Assembly (NCBI GenBank): GCA_905193755.1
Contig: CAJJPX010000023.1
Span: 1 to 13,140, forward strand
Length of the DNA: 13,140 nucleotides
Reading direction: 5' to 3'
DNA from: an uncultured Clostridium sp.
GTDB lineage: Bacteria; Bacillota_I; Bacilli_A; RF39; UBA660
In this document: piece after piece, positions 13,079-13,140 of the stretch
Position numbering within the stretch: position 1 is the first letter of the stretch
Layout: every line of letters begins with the position of its first letter
Translations under genes and position numbers: made by a program
The notes under the pieces: model-generated
What the model was told of the DNA's origin: nothing
Database searches by the model: none
What the model saw: the letters and a program-made list of their open reading frames with translations, nothing else

Positions 13079-13140
13079 ATTTTTTATCCTTTCTTAGTGA
13101 TATATATATTAATAGTATTCCCAAAAATATGAGTAAACAT
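13062..13140 (-). CDS. Possible C-terminus of a membrane protein, cut by the window edge
   Basis: On the minus strand one frame stays open from the right edge to a TAA at 13062-13064. It reads CLLIFLGILLIYISLRKDKKYELYL: a hydrophobic span followed by a positively charged tail, as at the cytoplasmic end of a membrane protein. It would overlap the next gene by 17 bases and contain its ribosome binding site. A second frame (ending GGA TAA near 13084) is also open to the edge, so the call is uncertain. Confidence 0.4.
   Translation of the reverse strand, partial: CLLIFLGILLIYISLRKDKKYELYL

Overview
The window looks like chromosome from an AT-rich, compact Bacillota (Bacilli-like) bacterium, probably an uncultured, host-associated lineage related to RF39/Erysipelotrichia-type Bacilli. 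This rests on the very low GC, strong AGGAGG-type ribosome binding sites, Bacillus-type families (YutD, YunB, DacF, a DUF1292-like protein) and Gram-positive lipoprotein and signal-peptide features. TGA is used as a stop (yunB, the 133-codon gene) and tryptophans are TGG, so this is code 11, not the Mycoplasma code. The taxon is inferred; no rRNA or marker tree is available. Gene density is very high: no gene-free stretch exceeds about 150 bases, and no RNA gene, CRISPR array or intact mobile element is visible.

Layout. Positions 147-3651 (minus strand) hold a proline/threonine-rich protein, a DUF1292-like protein, YutD, YunB and an acidic protein with a C-terminal membrane anchor, split into small units by hairpins and promoters. 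A single [4Fe-4S] ferredoxin (3778-3981) is the only plus-strand gene. It converges on an RsuA/RluB pseudouridine synthase across a shared 13-bp terminator hairpin. Upstream of rluB lies a DacF-type D-Ala-D-Ala carboxypeptidase.

The centrepiece (5791-11750) is a minus-strand NAD(P) operon in the order pncA - pncB - nadE - unknown 133-aa gene - nadD - pncC - nrtR - nadK. Together these genes encode nicotinamide deamidation, the Preiss-Handler route from nicotinate to NAD, recycling of NMN, and phosphorylation to NADP, plus a Nudix-type NrtR regulator whose catalytic Nudix box is broken. Upstream of pncA sits a near-perfect sigma-A promoter (TTGACA - 17 bp - TATAAT) with two matching palindromes (arms GTTATTAAY/ATTAATAAC). 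One overlaps the -10 and the other lies in the leader just before the Shine-Dalgarno; these are the predicted NrtR operators. No de novo genes (nadA/B/C) are in the window, so dependence on imported niacin is possible.

Upstream of the operon, behind an intrinsic terminator, are an unknown lipoprotein (11898-12443), an unknown 196-aa protein, and what may be the last codons of a membrane protein running off the right edge.
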